A stretch of DNA of 64,000 bases from Streptomyces sp. TS71-3 (GCF_018327685.1 NZ_BNEL01000002.1:9424-73423); one strand, 5' to 3'; shown: positions 17,983-27,023, counted from the stretch's first letter. Numbers and translations: made by a program. The notes: a model not told the origin generated them from the letters alone.

Positions 17983-19128
17983 TCAGCGGGTTGTCGGGGT
18001 GGAACGGCTCTTGCGTGTGCTGCCCGGCCGTGTGCGGGCTCCTCCGCGCCGCGGACCGGGCGCCTCCATCTCGTGCAGTTCGCAGGCGCGGGCGGCTTCG
18101 ACCACGGCCTGCTGGTCCCAGCTACTCAGCCGCAGCGGCCCTTCGCCGCGGATCCGGTCCAGGTTCACGAAGCAGCGCGCGGTCTCGAGGAGTCCTGCGG
18201 CCCACGCCGGTATCTGCGCCGGGCGGCCAGAGGGTGTCCGGGAGTCGGACGGTGGCGCGGTGGGGCCGGGCAGCTGGGTCTGCGGGCGGCCGGTGAGGAT
18301 GCGCAGGGCTAGTGCCGCGGCGTGGACGGGGTGGGCGATGCGCGCGTGCAGCCGGTGTGCGAGGAGCAGGGTGTGCTCGTCCGGCTCGGGCGTGAAGCGG
18401 CCGGGTGCGGGCAGCGGGAGCACGGTGCGGTCTAGGCGCTTCGAGGCCGCCTCGATATCGGCGCGGGACGTCTTGCGCCGCAGGGGCAGCAGGAAGCACG
18501 GCTCACCCGGGTGGGGCGGGAACTGCGCGGTGGCCTGCCACCACGCGAAGTGGCCGGCCGCCTGCGGGTCGTACGGCCCGGCCACCGCCAGGGCACGGCG
18601 GGCTGCGGCCAGGGTGTGCACCTGCTCGTGTGCCAGCGCCGGCAGGGCGGCGGCCAGGGCGGCCGGAACGGGGCCGTGGCACAGCAGGGTCAGGCGCATG
18701 CCGGTCAACTCCCGCAGTGCAAGGAGGGTTTCGAAGTGCCGGGAGCTGATGCGGTGGGCGCGGGTGACCACGACGTGGCCGATGCGCAGCGTAGATATCC
18801 AGGCGGCTACCGTGCGCCAGGCGATCTCGGCCTGTGCCGCCCAGCCGACGGCCTCTGGGTTCCCGTCCACCGGGAGGTGTTTGCCCACAGAGCGCAGCAG
18901 GTCGTGGGCGAGCGAGGCGGGAGTGCCGGCCACCGGGGTGGGGTGGACTGTGATCCGGCCGTGGGTGGGGGCGTGGGCGGCCAGGGCCGCGGCCATGAAG
19001 GCGTAGTCGTCGCCGCGATCGTGCACCACGGTGAGCGGGGGCAGGCCGGGGCGGGTGCGGCCCGGTGCCCATACCGGCCGCCACGGGCCGCTGTCCCGCT
19101 CCCCCTCTGCCGCCTCGCGCGGCGTCAT
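17983..19128 (-). CDS. Degenerate AAA+-like protein B (no Walker motifs) of the transposition operon
   Basis: The product is 381 residues; the start at 19128 overlaps the previous stop as ATGA. Residues about 30-170 follow the two intact ATPases in pattern: a first strand (LTVVHDRGDDYAFMAAAL) where the Walker A loop should be, GRITVHPTP, a helix SLAHDLLRSVG, then HVVVTRAHRISSRHFETLLAL in the place of Walker B. The GxxGxGK loop is absent and the acidic pair of Walker B is replaced by Thr-Arg, while the AHR after it is kept. The protein should not hydrolyse ATP. It is paralogous to the gene at 19928-21397. Confidence 0.65.
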   Translation of the reverse strand: MTPREAAEGERDSGPWRPVWAPGRTRPGLPPLTVVHDRGDDYAFMAAALAAHAPTHGRITVHPTPVAGTPASLAHDLLRSVGKHLPVDGNPEAVGWAAQAEIAWRTVAAWISTLRIGHVVVTRAHRISSRHFETLLALRELTGMRLTLLCHGPVPAALAAALPALAHEQVHTLAAARRALAVAGPYDPQAAGHFAWWQATAQFPPHPGEPCFLLPLRRKTSRADIEAASKRLDRTVLPLPAPGRFTPEPDEHTLLLAHRLHARIAHPVHAAALALRILTGRPQTQLPGPTAPPSDSRTPSGRPAQIPAWAAGLLETARCFVNLDRIRGEGPLRLSSWDQQAVVEAARACELHEMEAPGPRRGGARTRPGSTRKSRSTPTTR

Positions 19129-19931
19129 CGTGATACCCCGCCCCCGGACAGTGACGTACCGGCTGCCGGAGCGGCCGCAGCACCGGCGTCGACGTCCGGG
19201 CCGGTGGCGGACAGCGGGCGTGCGACCAGGCCGAGGGCGAACAGCACGTCCGGGTGCGGGGCCGGCCCGCACCCGTCGGGGACGAGCAGCCCGCGTGCGG
19301 CCAGGCGCGGAATCTGCCCGGCAGGCACAGCGTGAGGAAGACCGTGGACGGCTGTGTGCAGCAGGCATGTCAGGGCGGCGGCCTCGCCCGGGCTGAGGCT
19401 GGCGACGGTGTGACCGCCCTCGTGCAGGTTCTGCTCCTGTCCGACAGTGAGCAGTCCGGGCTGTACGGCCAGGTGGAGGGTGGTGTCGGTGTGGACGAGC
19501 CGGTGCGGGCCCGCCTGCTCCTCGAGCTGGGCGGCCAGGGTCTTCGCGGCCCGCCGCAGTTGGTGCGCCGGCCACTGCAGGGCCGAGGCCACATCGTCGG
19601 GGTGCAACGGGCCGGTCTCCAGCAGGGCCGCGTGCAGCACGGTGGCATGCTCGGCTGCTCCCGGGCCAGATCGTGGGCGGCGTCGCGGGCGCTGGTGCCC
19701 CGCATCGCGCAGCAGCGACTCGGGGGACGTGTCAAGGGCGCGGGACAGGGCGAACAGGGCCGCGGCGGACAGGGTGTGCGGACTCAGCCGCCTGTCCCAG
19801 TCGGCGACGGGGATGCTGCACAGTGCAGCCAGGTCCTCGTCGGTGAGATGGCGCTCCCGGGCCCGCTTGCGGACGAGGGTCAGGTCGAAGCCGGTCATGT
19901 CCCGCTCGCCGGAGGCCAGTTGGCTGCTCAT
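19125..19931 (-). CDS. XRE-type helix-turn-helix protein of the transposition operon
   Basis: The product is 268 residues. An XRE-like DNA-binding domain lies at about residues 15-75 (LTDEDLAALCSIPVADWDRR, then ALDTSPESLLRD). The rest is helical (TLAAQLEEQAGPHRLVHTD) with a C-terminal MarR/ArsR-like appearance (LHPDDVASALQWPAHQLRRA). ATGA overlaps join it to both neighbours. It could repress the operon or act in target recognition. Confidence 0.65.
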   Translation of the reverse strand: MSSQLASGERDMTGFDLTLVRKRARERHLTDEDLAALCSIPVADWDRRLSPHTLSAAALFALSRALDTSPESLLRDAGHQRPRRRPRSGPGAAEHATVLHAALLETGPLHPDDVASALQWPAHQLRRAAKTLAAQLEEQAGPHRLVHTDTTLHLAVQPGLLTVGQEQNLHEGGHTVASLSPGEAAALTCLLHTAVHGLPHAVPAGQIPRLAARGLLVPDGCGPAPHPDVLFALGLVARPLSATGPDVDAGAAAAPAAGTSLSGGGVSR

Positions 19932-21397
19932 GGGCGCACCGGCCCAAGGCGCGGCAGGACGTGAGGAGCGAGTGGAGCGGGGGTATGCAGGTGCCAGCCA
20001 CGGGCGGCGGTGTGCCAGTCGTCGTCGGTGTGCGGGTGGTCAAGGGCGGGAACGGGCAGGCCCGCGTCGGCGATCAGGGCCTGAAGGCGGGGCATGGTGC
20101 CGAAGCAGTTCGCGAACAGGCCGTGAGCGGGCGCGGTGCGCGGAGTGCGGCGGCGGAATTCGAGCGCCGCGGCGAGCAGCGGGCGGGCGCGGGGCGGAAT
20201 CGCGTACAGGTGCCGTGGGGCGGGCGGGGCGCCGATGTTGATCCGTCCGTCACGGTCAATGGCGATGTGCGTGGCCTGATCGCCGACGCTGGTGATCTGC
20301 GTCATCGCCAGCAGCGGCGTGGCGGTGCCGGTGCACAGCAGAGCCGCGATCGCCGCGGCGCGCAGCGGGCTGGGCAGGCGCGTGGTGATCGTGTGCACGG
20401 TGCGCGGGGTCAGGGGCACGGTGGTGATCCCGGGCCCCGCGCGGCGATTGAGGTCGTCGGGCACGTTCAGCAGCACCCCGCAGGTCAGCAGGCCGGCCTG
20501 GGCACCGCGGACCCGGGCCACGGTGTGCTGCGGGCTGGGGCTTAAGACCGTCAGCCGGGACAGGAATAGCCGCAGCGCCTCCGTCTCGCGCAGACCGAAT
20601 GCGGTCGGCTTGGTGAACTCGGCCGGGCGGTCGGCCTCTTCGGCGCCGCCGCTGCCGGTAGGCGGCTTCAACGGCAGGCTGCGGGCCCACCATGTGCGGG
20701 CGGCGGCGTAGCCGGCACGGTACTGGGCATCCGTGCGCGCGAAGTCGGCCTCGTTCTGTCGGCGCCAGCACTGGGCTCGGAAGGCGGCAACTCCAGCGCG
20801 CGGTACGGCAGGCAGCGGCTGCGCATGATCGAGTGGAGGCGGGCCGGTCCGGTGGTCGGCGACGGCCGGCCCGATCGCGTCAAGGGCTGCCGCCGTACCC
20901 GTCACACACGCCACGTCCGCCAGGTGGGCGGCGGCCAGTTGCTCCGTCAGGCGCCGGACGTCGGCCGGCTGAGGGGTATGGGCGAGCAGGGTGAGGCGGA
21001 TGCCGGTCTCGACACGCCAGGCGGCCAGGCGGCGCAACCGCTCGACGGTGAGACGGTGGGCGCGCAGCACAATCACCTCCCGTACGCCGGTGGCCAGGCT
21101 CCAGCAGGTCACCGCCCGCCAGGCCGGGTCGGTGGACATCCGCTCCGCTCCCTCGCGGGAGAACCCGAGGCGGCCCATCGCGCGCAGCACGTCCAGCGCG
21201 AGGTAGGCGGGGCTGGTGGTGTGAGGGGTGGGGTCGGCAGTGATCCGGCCGCGAGACGCATCCGCCCACCGGCAGGCGGCCCGGTGCACCGCACGGTCGT
21301 CGTCGGCGTCCAGGAGCAATCGCACCGGCCCCGCCGCCGATGCTGTGGCGGCGCCCGGCGTGGGAAGAACAGCGGGCAGGGACATCGTCATGGTCAC
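19928..21397 (-). CDS. Degenerate AAA+-like protein A (no Walker motifs) of the transposition operon
   Basis: The product is 489 residues from a GTG overlapping the previous stop as GTGA. Residues about 20-180 track the AAA+ fold of the intact neighbour: VRLLLDADDDRAVHRAA where GDVGIGKT stands in that protein, then PAYLALDVLRAMG, then REVIVLRAHRLTVERLRRL in place of RIVVVEDAHRLSASCMEYL. Walker A is absent and the acidic residues of Walker B are Leu-Arg. About 200 extra C-terminal residues include LRAAAIAALLCTGTATPLLA, distantly like the helical core of a tyrosine recombinase, though no catalytic Arg-His-Tyr set is seen. Confidence 0.65.
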   Translation of the reverse strand: MTMTMSLPAVLPTPGAATASAAGPVRLLLDADDDRAVHRAACRWADASRGRITADPTPHTTSPAYLALDVLRAMGRLGFSREGAERMSTDPAWRAVTCWSLATGVREVIVLRAHRLTVERLRRLAAWRVETGIRLTLLAHTPQPADVRRLTEQLAAAHLADVACVTGTAAALDAIGPAVADHRTGPPPLDHAQPLPAVPRAGVAAFRAQCWRRQNEADFARTDAQYRAGYAAARTWWARSLPLKPPTGSGGAEEADRPAEFTKPTAFGLRETEALRLFLSRLTVLSPSPQHTVARVRGAQAGLLTCGVLLNVPDDLNRRAGPGITTVPLTPRTVHTITTRLPSPLRAAAIAALLCTGTATPLLAMTQITSVGDQATHIAIDRDGRINIGAPPAPRHLYAIPPRARPLLAAALEFRRRTPRTAPAHGLFANCFGTMPRLQALIADAGLPVPALDHPHTDDDWHTAARGWHLHTPAPLAPHVLPRLGPVRP

Positions 21398-22302
21398 CGT
21401 CCGCCGTCGACCCGGTCGGCCACCGTCTGCAGCAGCCGCCCATCGGGCACGGCGGCCCGGGCGCGGGCCATCAGTCGCAGGGTGTGATGGGTGATCACGA
21501 CCCAGCGGCGCAGCGCGCCGCCGGCCAGCCGGGCGTCCAGCTCCATCAGGTCGCCGGGATCGACGCCCTGCCACACTGGGTGCAGCGCGGGCACCGCTAC
21601 CGAGACCTGATCACGGGTCAACGGCTGAAGATGCAGCCAGCCGGCGGTGCGGGTGGCGAGCATCCGCTGGGCGCGCAGGCGCCGCTCCCCGCGGCGGGCG
21701 GCGATGAGGACCACGCACAGCCCGCCCGCGACAGCGTCGTACAGGAATCGCAGGTACTCCATGCAGGACGCCGACAGCCGGTGGGCGTCCTCGACCACGA
21801 CGATCCGCGGCCGATCGGCCAGCGCGTGGCGGATCAGTGTGTCCGCGGCCCCCGGATCAGCCGGCGCCCCACCGGGCAGCCGAAGTGCCCGGTGCAGAGA
21901 GTTACGCAGGTCCGCCGGCGCCGGCTGCGCCCGCAGCTCGAGGGGCAGCAGGTCGCCAAGACGGCGGCCGGCCACATGGACGGCGAAGGTCTTACCGATG
22001 CCGACATCACCCAGCACGCACACGAACCGGCGCTCGCAGGCGGCGTCGGCGAGCGCGGCGCCCACCGCGAGCATGCCGGGGGTCAGCAGCGTGCGCATCT
22101 GCCCAACCCGCAGGAAATGCAGCCCGGATGAGTCAGCGTCGTCCAGGACGGCGAACGGCCCGGCCGCGGCCGCCTCGCCCCACACAGCCCGCACGGAAGA
22201 CTCGGTGGACTCGGTGGACTCGGTGGACTCGGTGGACTCGGTGGACTCGGTGGACTCGGTGGACTCGGTGGACTCGGTGGTCAGCATCGGCCCAACGCCC
22301 AC
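21394..22302 (-). CDS. AAA+ ATPase 2 of the transposition operon (TniB/TnsC-like) with a Thr-Glu-Ser repeat
   Basis: The product is 302 residues from the GTG at 22302, or 297 from the ATG at 22287, which also overlaps the previous stop. Nine perfect TES tripeptides occupy residues about 9-36. Walker A is LGDVGIGKTFAVHVA, Walker B is RIVVVEDAHRL, and a sensor strand reads LCVVLIAARRGERRL. TnsC and TniB proteins load on target DNA with ATP and activate the transposase. The acidic N-terminal tail is encoded by a 9-bp tandem repeat that could vary in length without breaking the frame. Confidence 0.78.
   Translation of the reverse strand: MGVGPMLTTESTESTESTESTESTESTESTESTESSVRAVWGEAAAAGPFAVLDDADSSGLHFLRVGQMRTLLTPGMLAVGAALADAACERRFVCVLGDVGIGKTFAVHVAGRRLGDLLPLELRAQPAPADLRNSLHRALRLPGGAPADPGAADTLIRHALADRPRIVVVEDAHRLSASCMEYLRFLYDAVAGGLCVVLIAARRGERRLRAQRMLATRTAGWLHLQPLTRDQVSVAVPALHPVWQGVDPGDLMELDARLAGGALRRWVVITHHTLRLMARARAAVPDGRLLQTVADRVDGGR
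22199..22279. repeat. Nine perfect copies of a 9-bp tandem repeat
   Basis: The unit GACTCGGTG is repeated nine times without error and encodes (Thr-Glu-Ser)9 on the reverse strand near the start of the second AAA+ ATPase. Because the unit is three codons, gain or loss of copies keeps the gene open. Confidence 0.97.
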
Positions 22303-23105
22303 TCCACTACCGTCTCGTCAACCGTATCGGCTCCCAGGTGCTCCATGCCCTTCAGGACATGCTTGGTGACCTTGACCCACTCGCGGAACGAGCCGAGTGC
22401 GTACTGGGTGTCGATCCGCTTGAGCAGCGCCTCGTCCACACCGCGCCACACCGGATGAGAGTCGGGCACCGTCTTGAGGATCTCGTCCTCGGTCATCGCG
22501 AGGATCTCCAGGCGGATGTAGATCCGGGAAGCGAGCGCCGGGTCGCTCTGCAGCGTCTCGTAGGCCTCACGGCCGCCGACGAACACGATCGCGGGCTGTG
22601 GGTCGCAGTTGTCCCACAATTTGCGCAGGAACTCGAAATTCTCCCTGCGGTACTGCTGCGCCTCATCGCACACGATCACATACGGGCGCCGCGGCAGACT
22701 CTCGCGCAGCAGCTTGTCGAACGCGGTCGGCGTGCCCGGCATCTTGCAGTTGAGCCGCATCTGGTGAAACAGCTCCTCGCGCAGGTCCTTCGGTCCCGGG
22801 CGGGAGCGGGCGAAGTCGAGAGGGAGGATCAGATCGGGATTCATCTCCTGGATCGTGGCCCGCGTGGAAAAGCTCTTGCCGAGCCCCGGGTCGCCGTAGA
22901 TCACGGACATGGCCCTGGACTCGATGGTGTCGATGACGGTGTCCTTGATCTGCAGCAGAGTGTCCGTGGCAACCAGCGTGGAGTCCTTCAGACCAAGGAA
23001 ATGCTGCGGGCGCAGGTCGGGGCGGCGCCTGGATGCCTCGCTCGCAGGGGCAGCGGCCGGCTGGCGGCGCTGGCCAAGGTGCTTGCGTTGAGGAGCAGTT
23101 GTCAC
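22281..23105 (-). CDS. AAA+ ATPase 1 of the transposition operon (TniB/MuB-like)
   Basis: The product is 274 residues from the GTG at 23105, which overlaps the transposase stop as GTGA. Walker A is VIYGDPGLGKSFSTRA and Walker B is YVIVCDEAQQYRRENFEFL; a sensor strand AIVFVGGREAYETL follows. The C-terminal part (FREWVKVTKHVLKGMEHLG) is helical, as in TniB and MuB. Its place directly after the transposase matches those systems. It probably binds target DNA with ATP and recruits the transposase. Confidence 0.82.
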   Translation of the reverse strand: MTTAPQRKHLGQRRQPAAAPASEASRRRPDLRPQHFLGLKDSTLVATDTLLQIKDTVIDTIESRAMSVIYGDPGLGKSFSTRATIQEMNPDLILPLDFARSRPGPKDLREELFHQMRLNCKMPGTPTAFDKLLRESLPRRPYVIVCDEAQQYRRENFEFLRKLWDNCDPQPAIVFVGGREAYETLQSDPALASRIYIRLEILAMTEDEILKTVPDSHPVWRGVDEALLKRIDTQYALGSFREWVKVTKHVLKGMEHLGADTVDETVVEWALGRC

Positions 23106-24712
23106 GAGACCTCGTCCTTGGAGTCCTGGGATGCAGTGTCGGTGGAGTCCTGGCCGGGGCGTTTCCACCCGGCCGGGACGGGAGTCAGGGGCCGGTACGG
23201 CTGGATACGGCGGCGGGGTGCGACGGGCAAAGCGGCGCCTTCGAGTTCGGCGCGAGCCTCCTGCGCGGTCATCCGCATCGCGCGGACGGGCAGTTCCGGC
23301 TCGGTGGATGGCAGGTGCCGCTCCCGCCGGCGCTCGGCGGCGCCGTTCAGGGCCCGACGCAAGGCCTTGCTGTGCTCGTCGCGTTCGAGGAGCACCTTGG
23401 CGCGCAACTCCTCGCTGGCCTCGTTACTCAGGAAGGCCCGGCCCAGGTAACGGTTGCCGCGGAAGGTGTACAGGTCAATCTCGTGGGTGTGGTGCGGCAT
23501 CCACCGCACCCGCACCTCGAGCCCGATCCGGCCCACCCCGTTTTCCGCCATATAGCAGCGACCCGCGAACTCGACCCCGTGACTGGTGATCTTGTGGACC
23601 TTGTTGTCGCTCTCCAGCATGAAGGCGCGCAACTCGGACGCGCTCGGCTCAGGCCTGATCTCCGTCGGATCCGCCTGCCACGCTTCAAGCGGCGTCATCC
23701 CGGTGCGCTGGATGACGTGCTCGGTGTTGTGCTGGCGGACCCACTGGCCCAGCAGGCGAACGAACGCCTCGAAGGTCAGCAGTGGATCCTGGTCTCCGAC
23801 GCGGCGGCGGTGATCGAGCCTCGGCGCCTTCGTGTAACGGGGCAGGTCGGCGAAGAACCTTGTCATGCTCGTCAGGTTCAGGCGTTCCACGCCGCCCTTG
23901 TGCCGGGCGCTGCGCACCCGGTGCACGGGCACGCCGAGCAGCCCGAAGGCGCGCAGGACGGTCTTGGAGAGGAAGTCGGCGCCGCCGTCGACACGGACCA
24001 AGTGCGGCAGCCCGCCAGCCGGGCCGTAGGGGGCCTCGCGCATGACGGAGGCTCGTACGGCCGCCAGGACGGAGCCACGGTGCGCGGAGCCGGCGGTGAC
24101 CGCCCAGCCCATGACATAGCCGGTCCCGCGGTCCTCGAACCACGTCACCCACACCCTCGACGGCTTCTTGTCGGGCATCATCACCACCGTCTCGGCCTGC
24201 TTGTGGTCCCCCTCCCACACCGCGTTCCGCGCCACCGACGGCCGCTGAAAACACGGATCGAACCCACGGGCCGCCAAAATCCCCTCGCGCAGACCCGCCA
24301 TGAAGCCCGGATCGAGATCTCGGGCGATCGCATCATGCAGTGTCGTCAACCCGACCGGCTTGACGCCCGCCTCCTTCGCGACGCGCACCAAGTGCTCGTG
24401 AGCCCGCTTCACGTTGCCCTGATAATCGGCGAGGACCTCGATCACCTCATCAGTGATCTCGAACCGCTGCCGCTCCGGCTTCTCCGGACTGCCGGTCTCC
24501 TCCGCGCGGGCCAGCCAGCTCCACACCGTCCGCTTGTGTACACCCACCGCGTCAGCGACCAGCCGTACATGCGCTGTCGTCAACTCCCCTGCGGCCCGCA
24601 GCCGTAGCAGCTGAGCCACTGCCGCAGGCCGCAACTCATCCCGATGCCGCCCCAAACCGTCACCCACGGCCCCAGAAGCGTCGCCGTTCGCCGTCACCGG
24701 AGCTGGCATGCG
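23102..24712 (-). CDS. Mu/TniA/TnsB-type DDE transposase
   Basis: The product is about 536 residues from the ATG at 24712; a GTG and a TTG lie just upstream. An N-terminal helix-turn-helix (TTAHVRLVADAVGVHKRTVW) is followed by a retroviral-integrase-type core with Asp in WEGDHKQAETV, Asp in LVRVDGGADFLS and Glu in KGGVERLNL, at roughly residues 168, 241 and 276. A C-terminal beta-barrel region (EVRVRWMPHHTHEIDLYTF) resembles the Mu transposase C domain, and the tail from about residue 460 is disordered. All three catalytic residues are present. Confidence 0.88.
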   Translation of the reverse strand, partial: RMPAPVTANGDASGAVGDGLGRHRDELRPAAVAQLLRLRAAGELTTAHVRLVADAVGVHKRTVWSWLARAEETGSPEKPERQRFEITDEVIEVLADYQGNVKRAHEHLVRVAKEAGVKPVGLTTLHDAIARDLDPGFMAGLREGILAARGFDPCFQRPSVARNAVWEGDHKQAETVVMMPDKKPSRVWVTWFEDRGTGYVMGWAVTAGSAHRGSVLAAVRASVMREAPYGPAGGLPHLVRVDGGADFLSKTVLRAFGLLGVPVHRVRSARHKGGVERLNLTSMTRFFADLPRYTKAPRLDHRRRVGDQDPLLTFEAFVRLLGQWVRQHNTEHVIQRTGMTPLEAWQADPTEIRPEPSASELRAFMLESDNKVHKITSHGVEFAGRCYMAENGVGRIGLEVRVRWMPHHTHEIDLYTFRGNRYLGRAFLSNEASEELRAKVLLERDEHSKALRRALNGAAERRRERHLPSTEPELPVRAMRMTAQEARAELEGAALPVAPRRRIQPYRPLTPVPAGWKRPGQDSTDTASQDSKDEVS

Positions 24713-24736
24713 CGCCACGAGCGAACCGGAAACCAA

Positions 24737-25275
24737 GCAGTGATCACGGCGCCAGCCCCTTTTATGACGTCAACTACCACCCCACACAGGGCAGTTCACG
24801 CCGCACCCGTGACAGGCGCGACGGATTAGACGCTAAAGCCGACACCCTGACACGCGCCCCTTCGATCACTTGGACGAGTGACAGCAGCCCCGTTTCACCT
24901 CCGCCCCACACCCTCATGCGCTACAGAGCACACCGCGAAGGAGGTTCGACGAACACGACACCGATCGATCCGGACTCACACCACCGCCGAGTACGGAATA
25001 CCACCACCAAGATCAACTATCTGAAATACCCGACGACCAGCACAAATACAAGCCCGCATCAATGATGCGAAAACCCGAACACCTCAGTGGCGCCTTCACC
25101 GAACCTCACAGCGTGCGAAGTGAGCGGGGGATATTCGTCGTCGAGGCGGGGAGGAGTCGATCCGGTTTCGATGCGCATGGGACGTGCTTGCCGCCAGATC
25201 TGGGAGACAGGCCCTGTCGTGCGTCGGGCTGCGTGGACTGCCGGAGCGTCTCGCCTACGAGGGCGGAGTGCGCGT
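24737..25275. other. 540 bp without a convincing gene upstream of the transposase
   Basis: The stretch is AT-richer than its surroundings from about 24745 to 25080. It should contain the promoter of the transposition operon and perhaps one transposon end with transposase-binding repeats. I see scattered short motifs (GTGACAG, CTGACAC, GTGACAGC at 24810-24885) but no clear repeat array. Confidence 0.4.
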
Positions 25276-25408
25276 ATGGGGAGGGTGGAATTTCCAGAGA
25301 TCACAGCGGAGTTCAAGGACTCGTTCGGTTCGCGTGCGTTCTTCGAGGGGGAGGTGTGTCCGGACGGTGCCACCGGTTACACGTTCACCGGCAAGCTAAG
25401 AGGATGTC

Positions 25409-26227
25409 TCACGTGGCGATTTTGGAGAGCCTCTTGTAGCAAGTCATGACTGCCGCGAGACCGAGGAAGGCGAGGAAGTGATTGCCTTTGCGTTCGTAGC
25501 GGATGGTCAGGCGGCGGTATCCGAAAAGCCAGGAGATGGACCTCTCGATCTTCCATCGGTGTCGTCCGAGGCGTTCGGAGGACTCCACTCCCGGCCTGGC
25601 GATCCGTGGAGTGATGTTGCGTTCCCGCAGCCACGCTAGGTTGTCGGCGGAGTGGTACGCCTTGTCGGCCCGAATCTTCTCGGGGCGCCGCCGCCGGGGG
25701 CCGCGCCGTGAGCGGACAGCCGGAATCCCGAGGATGAGCGGGCGAAGCGCCTGGACGTCATTGACGTTCGCGCCCGACACCCCGATGACCACGGGCAGTC
25801 CCTGGGCGTCGGTGAGAACATGAAGTTTGCTGCCCGCTTTGCCTCGGTCGACCGGGTTCGGCCCCGTCAGCGGCCCCCCTTTTTTTGCGCGTACCGATGC
25901 GGCATCGACGATCACGGAGCTCCAGTCGAGTCCGTTGCGGGCTCCGATCTCGTCCAGAACTATGCGGTGCAGGCGGCGCCATACTCCGGATGCGGTCCAG
26001 GCGGAGAACCTTCGGTGAGCCGTCGCTGGCGAGACCCCGAACGTCGGGGGTAGATGCCGCCACGCGCACCCGCTGGTCAACACGTACACGACGGCCGTGA
26101 ATACGGCTCGCTGGTCAATCGGCGCCGTGCCACCGCCCTGCGGGCGCGAGCGGAAGGACGGCAGTACCGGCTCGACCATTGCCCACAGATCATCCGGCAC
26201 GAGGCGCTGCAACAGATCCCCACCCAT
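25409..26227 (-). CDS. IS5-family DDE transposase
   Basis: The 272-residue protein is a typical Streptomyces IS5-family transposase. The N-terminal part reads VPDDLWAMVEPVLPSF and GCAWRHLPPTFGVSPATAHR. The catalytic residues are Asp in WSSVIVDAASVRAKKGG, Asp in KIRADKAYHSAD and Glu in HRWKIERSISWLFGYRRL. It appears complete and uninterrupted. Confidence 0.9.
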   Translation of the reverse strand: MGGDLLQRLVPDDLWAMVEPVLPSFRSRPQGGGTAPIDQRAVFTAVVYVLTSGCAWRHLPPTFGVSPATAHRRFSAWTASGVWRRLHRIVLDEIGARNGLDWSSVIVDAASVRAKKGGPLTGPNPVDRGKAGSKLHVLTDAQGLPVVIGVSGANVNDVQALRPLILGIPAVRSRRGPRRRRPEKIRADKAYHSADNLAWLRERNITPRIARPGVESSERLGRHRWKIERSISWLFGYRRLTIRYERKGNHFLAFLGLAAVMTCYKRLSKIAT

Positions 26228-26348
26228 GCATGATCACGATGTCGCTGTCGGGCAGCAGTAGGTCTGGGAGTTGCGCAGTTGTCTCAGGCTTGTGGTCTCG
26301 CACCTGCAGCGCCTACTCGACCAACCGGCCTTCTACTAGGGTTGCGCG

Positions 26349-27023
26349 ATGAAGCTTCTCCTCACCGACTCCGGCGTCAGGAACGCGAGCATTCTGGCGG
26401 CGCTGGTCGATCTCCTCGGCAAGCCCATCTCCGAGGCCGACGCCCTCTGCATCCCCACCGCAGGGTACGGGGGCCCCTACGGGGACCCATACGGACCATG
26501 GCAGTTCACCAGCGGACAGTCCTCCAGTCCCATGACCGAGTTGGGCTGGAAGTCAGTGGGCGTGCTAGAGCTCGCCGTACTGCCCGACATCGAGGAGGAA
26601 CGCTGGATCTCCTGGGTCCGGGAGGCAGACGTCCTCCTCGTGAACGGGGGCGACGCGCTGTACCTGTGCCACTGGATGCGAAAGTCCGGACTGGCCGACC
26701 TCCTCCCGACGCTGCACGACACCGTCTACGTCGGGCTCAGTGCCGGAAGCATGGTCCTGACCCCTCGTATCGGAGAGGAGTTCGTCAGTTGGACGCCCCC
26801 CAGCGGTGACGACAGCATGCTGGGAGTTGTCGACTTCTCCATCTTCCCGCACCTTGAGAGCCCTGGCTGCCCAGAGAGAAGCATGGCCGAGGCAGAGCGG
26901 TGGGCCGCCAAGATCGGGGATCCGGCATACGCCATCGACGCTGAGACCGCCATCAAGGTGACCAACGGCAGAATCGAGGTCGTCTCCGAGGGCCACTGGA
27001 AGCTGCTCAACCCGGCATCATGA
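26349..27023 (+). CDS. Peptidase E-like serine peptidase (family S51), passenger gene of the IS5 element
   Basis: The 224-residue product has the S51 layout: LLLTDSGVRN at the start, LLVNGGDALYLCHWM, then the nucleophile elbow VYVGLSAGSMVLTP with the catalytic Ser, and FSIFPHLESP. PepE cleaves Asp-X dipeptides; related proteins hydrolyse cyanophycin. It is transcribed away from the transposase, lies wholly between the element's inverted repeats and has no obvious role in transposition, so it is best seen as a passenger. Confidence 0.82.
   Translation: MKLLLTDSGVRNASILAALVDLLGKPISEADALCIPTAGYGGPYGDPYGPWQFTSGQSSSPMTELGWKSVGVLELAVLPDIEEERWISWVREADVLLVNGGDALYLCHWMRKSGLADLLPTLHDTVYVGLSAGSMVLTPRIGEEFVSWTPPSGDDSMLGVVDFSIFPHLESPGCPERSMAEAERWAAKIGDPAYAIDAETAIKVTNGRIEVVSEGHWKLLNPAS

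Larger units (their letters stand above)
17279..24736 (-). mobile_element. Core of a Mu/Tn7/Tn5053-like transposon with four ATPase-like proteins
   Basis: Seven reverse-strand genes run without gaps: a DDE transposase (24712-23102), two AAA+ ATPases, an ATPase-like protein without motifs, an XRE-type protein, a second motif-less ATPase-like protein and a 227-residue protein. Successive genes overlap by GTGA or ATGA (23105, 21397, 19931, 19128), and the last is separated by 20 bp. Transposase followed by an AAA+ partner is the layout of TniA-TniB, TnsB-TnsC and MuA-MuB. I could not identify the terminal repeats. Alcohol dehydrogenase debris abuts one side, and about 540 bp of non-coding DNA lies on the other. 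Confidence 0.75.

Noticed and set aside
19928..20700. Tyrosine recombinase domain in the 489-residue protein
   Set aside because: There is a faint resemblance in one helical segment only; the catalytic Arg, His and Tyr pattern is not visible.
22199..22279. CRISPR-like array
   Set aside because: The units are 9 bp with no spacers and lie in frame inside an ATPase gene.
26349..27023. Peptidase E as an ordinary chromosomal gene
   Set aside because: The inverted repeats and TAA duplications enclose it together with the transposase.
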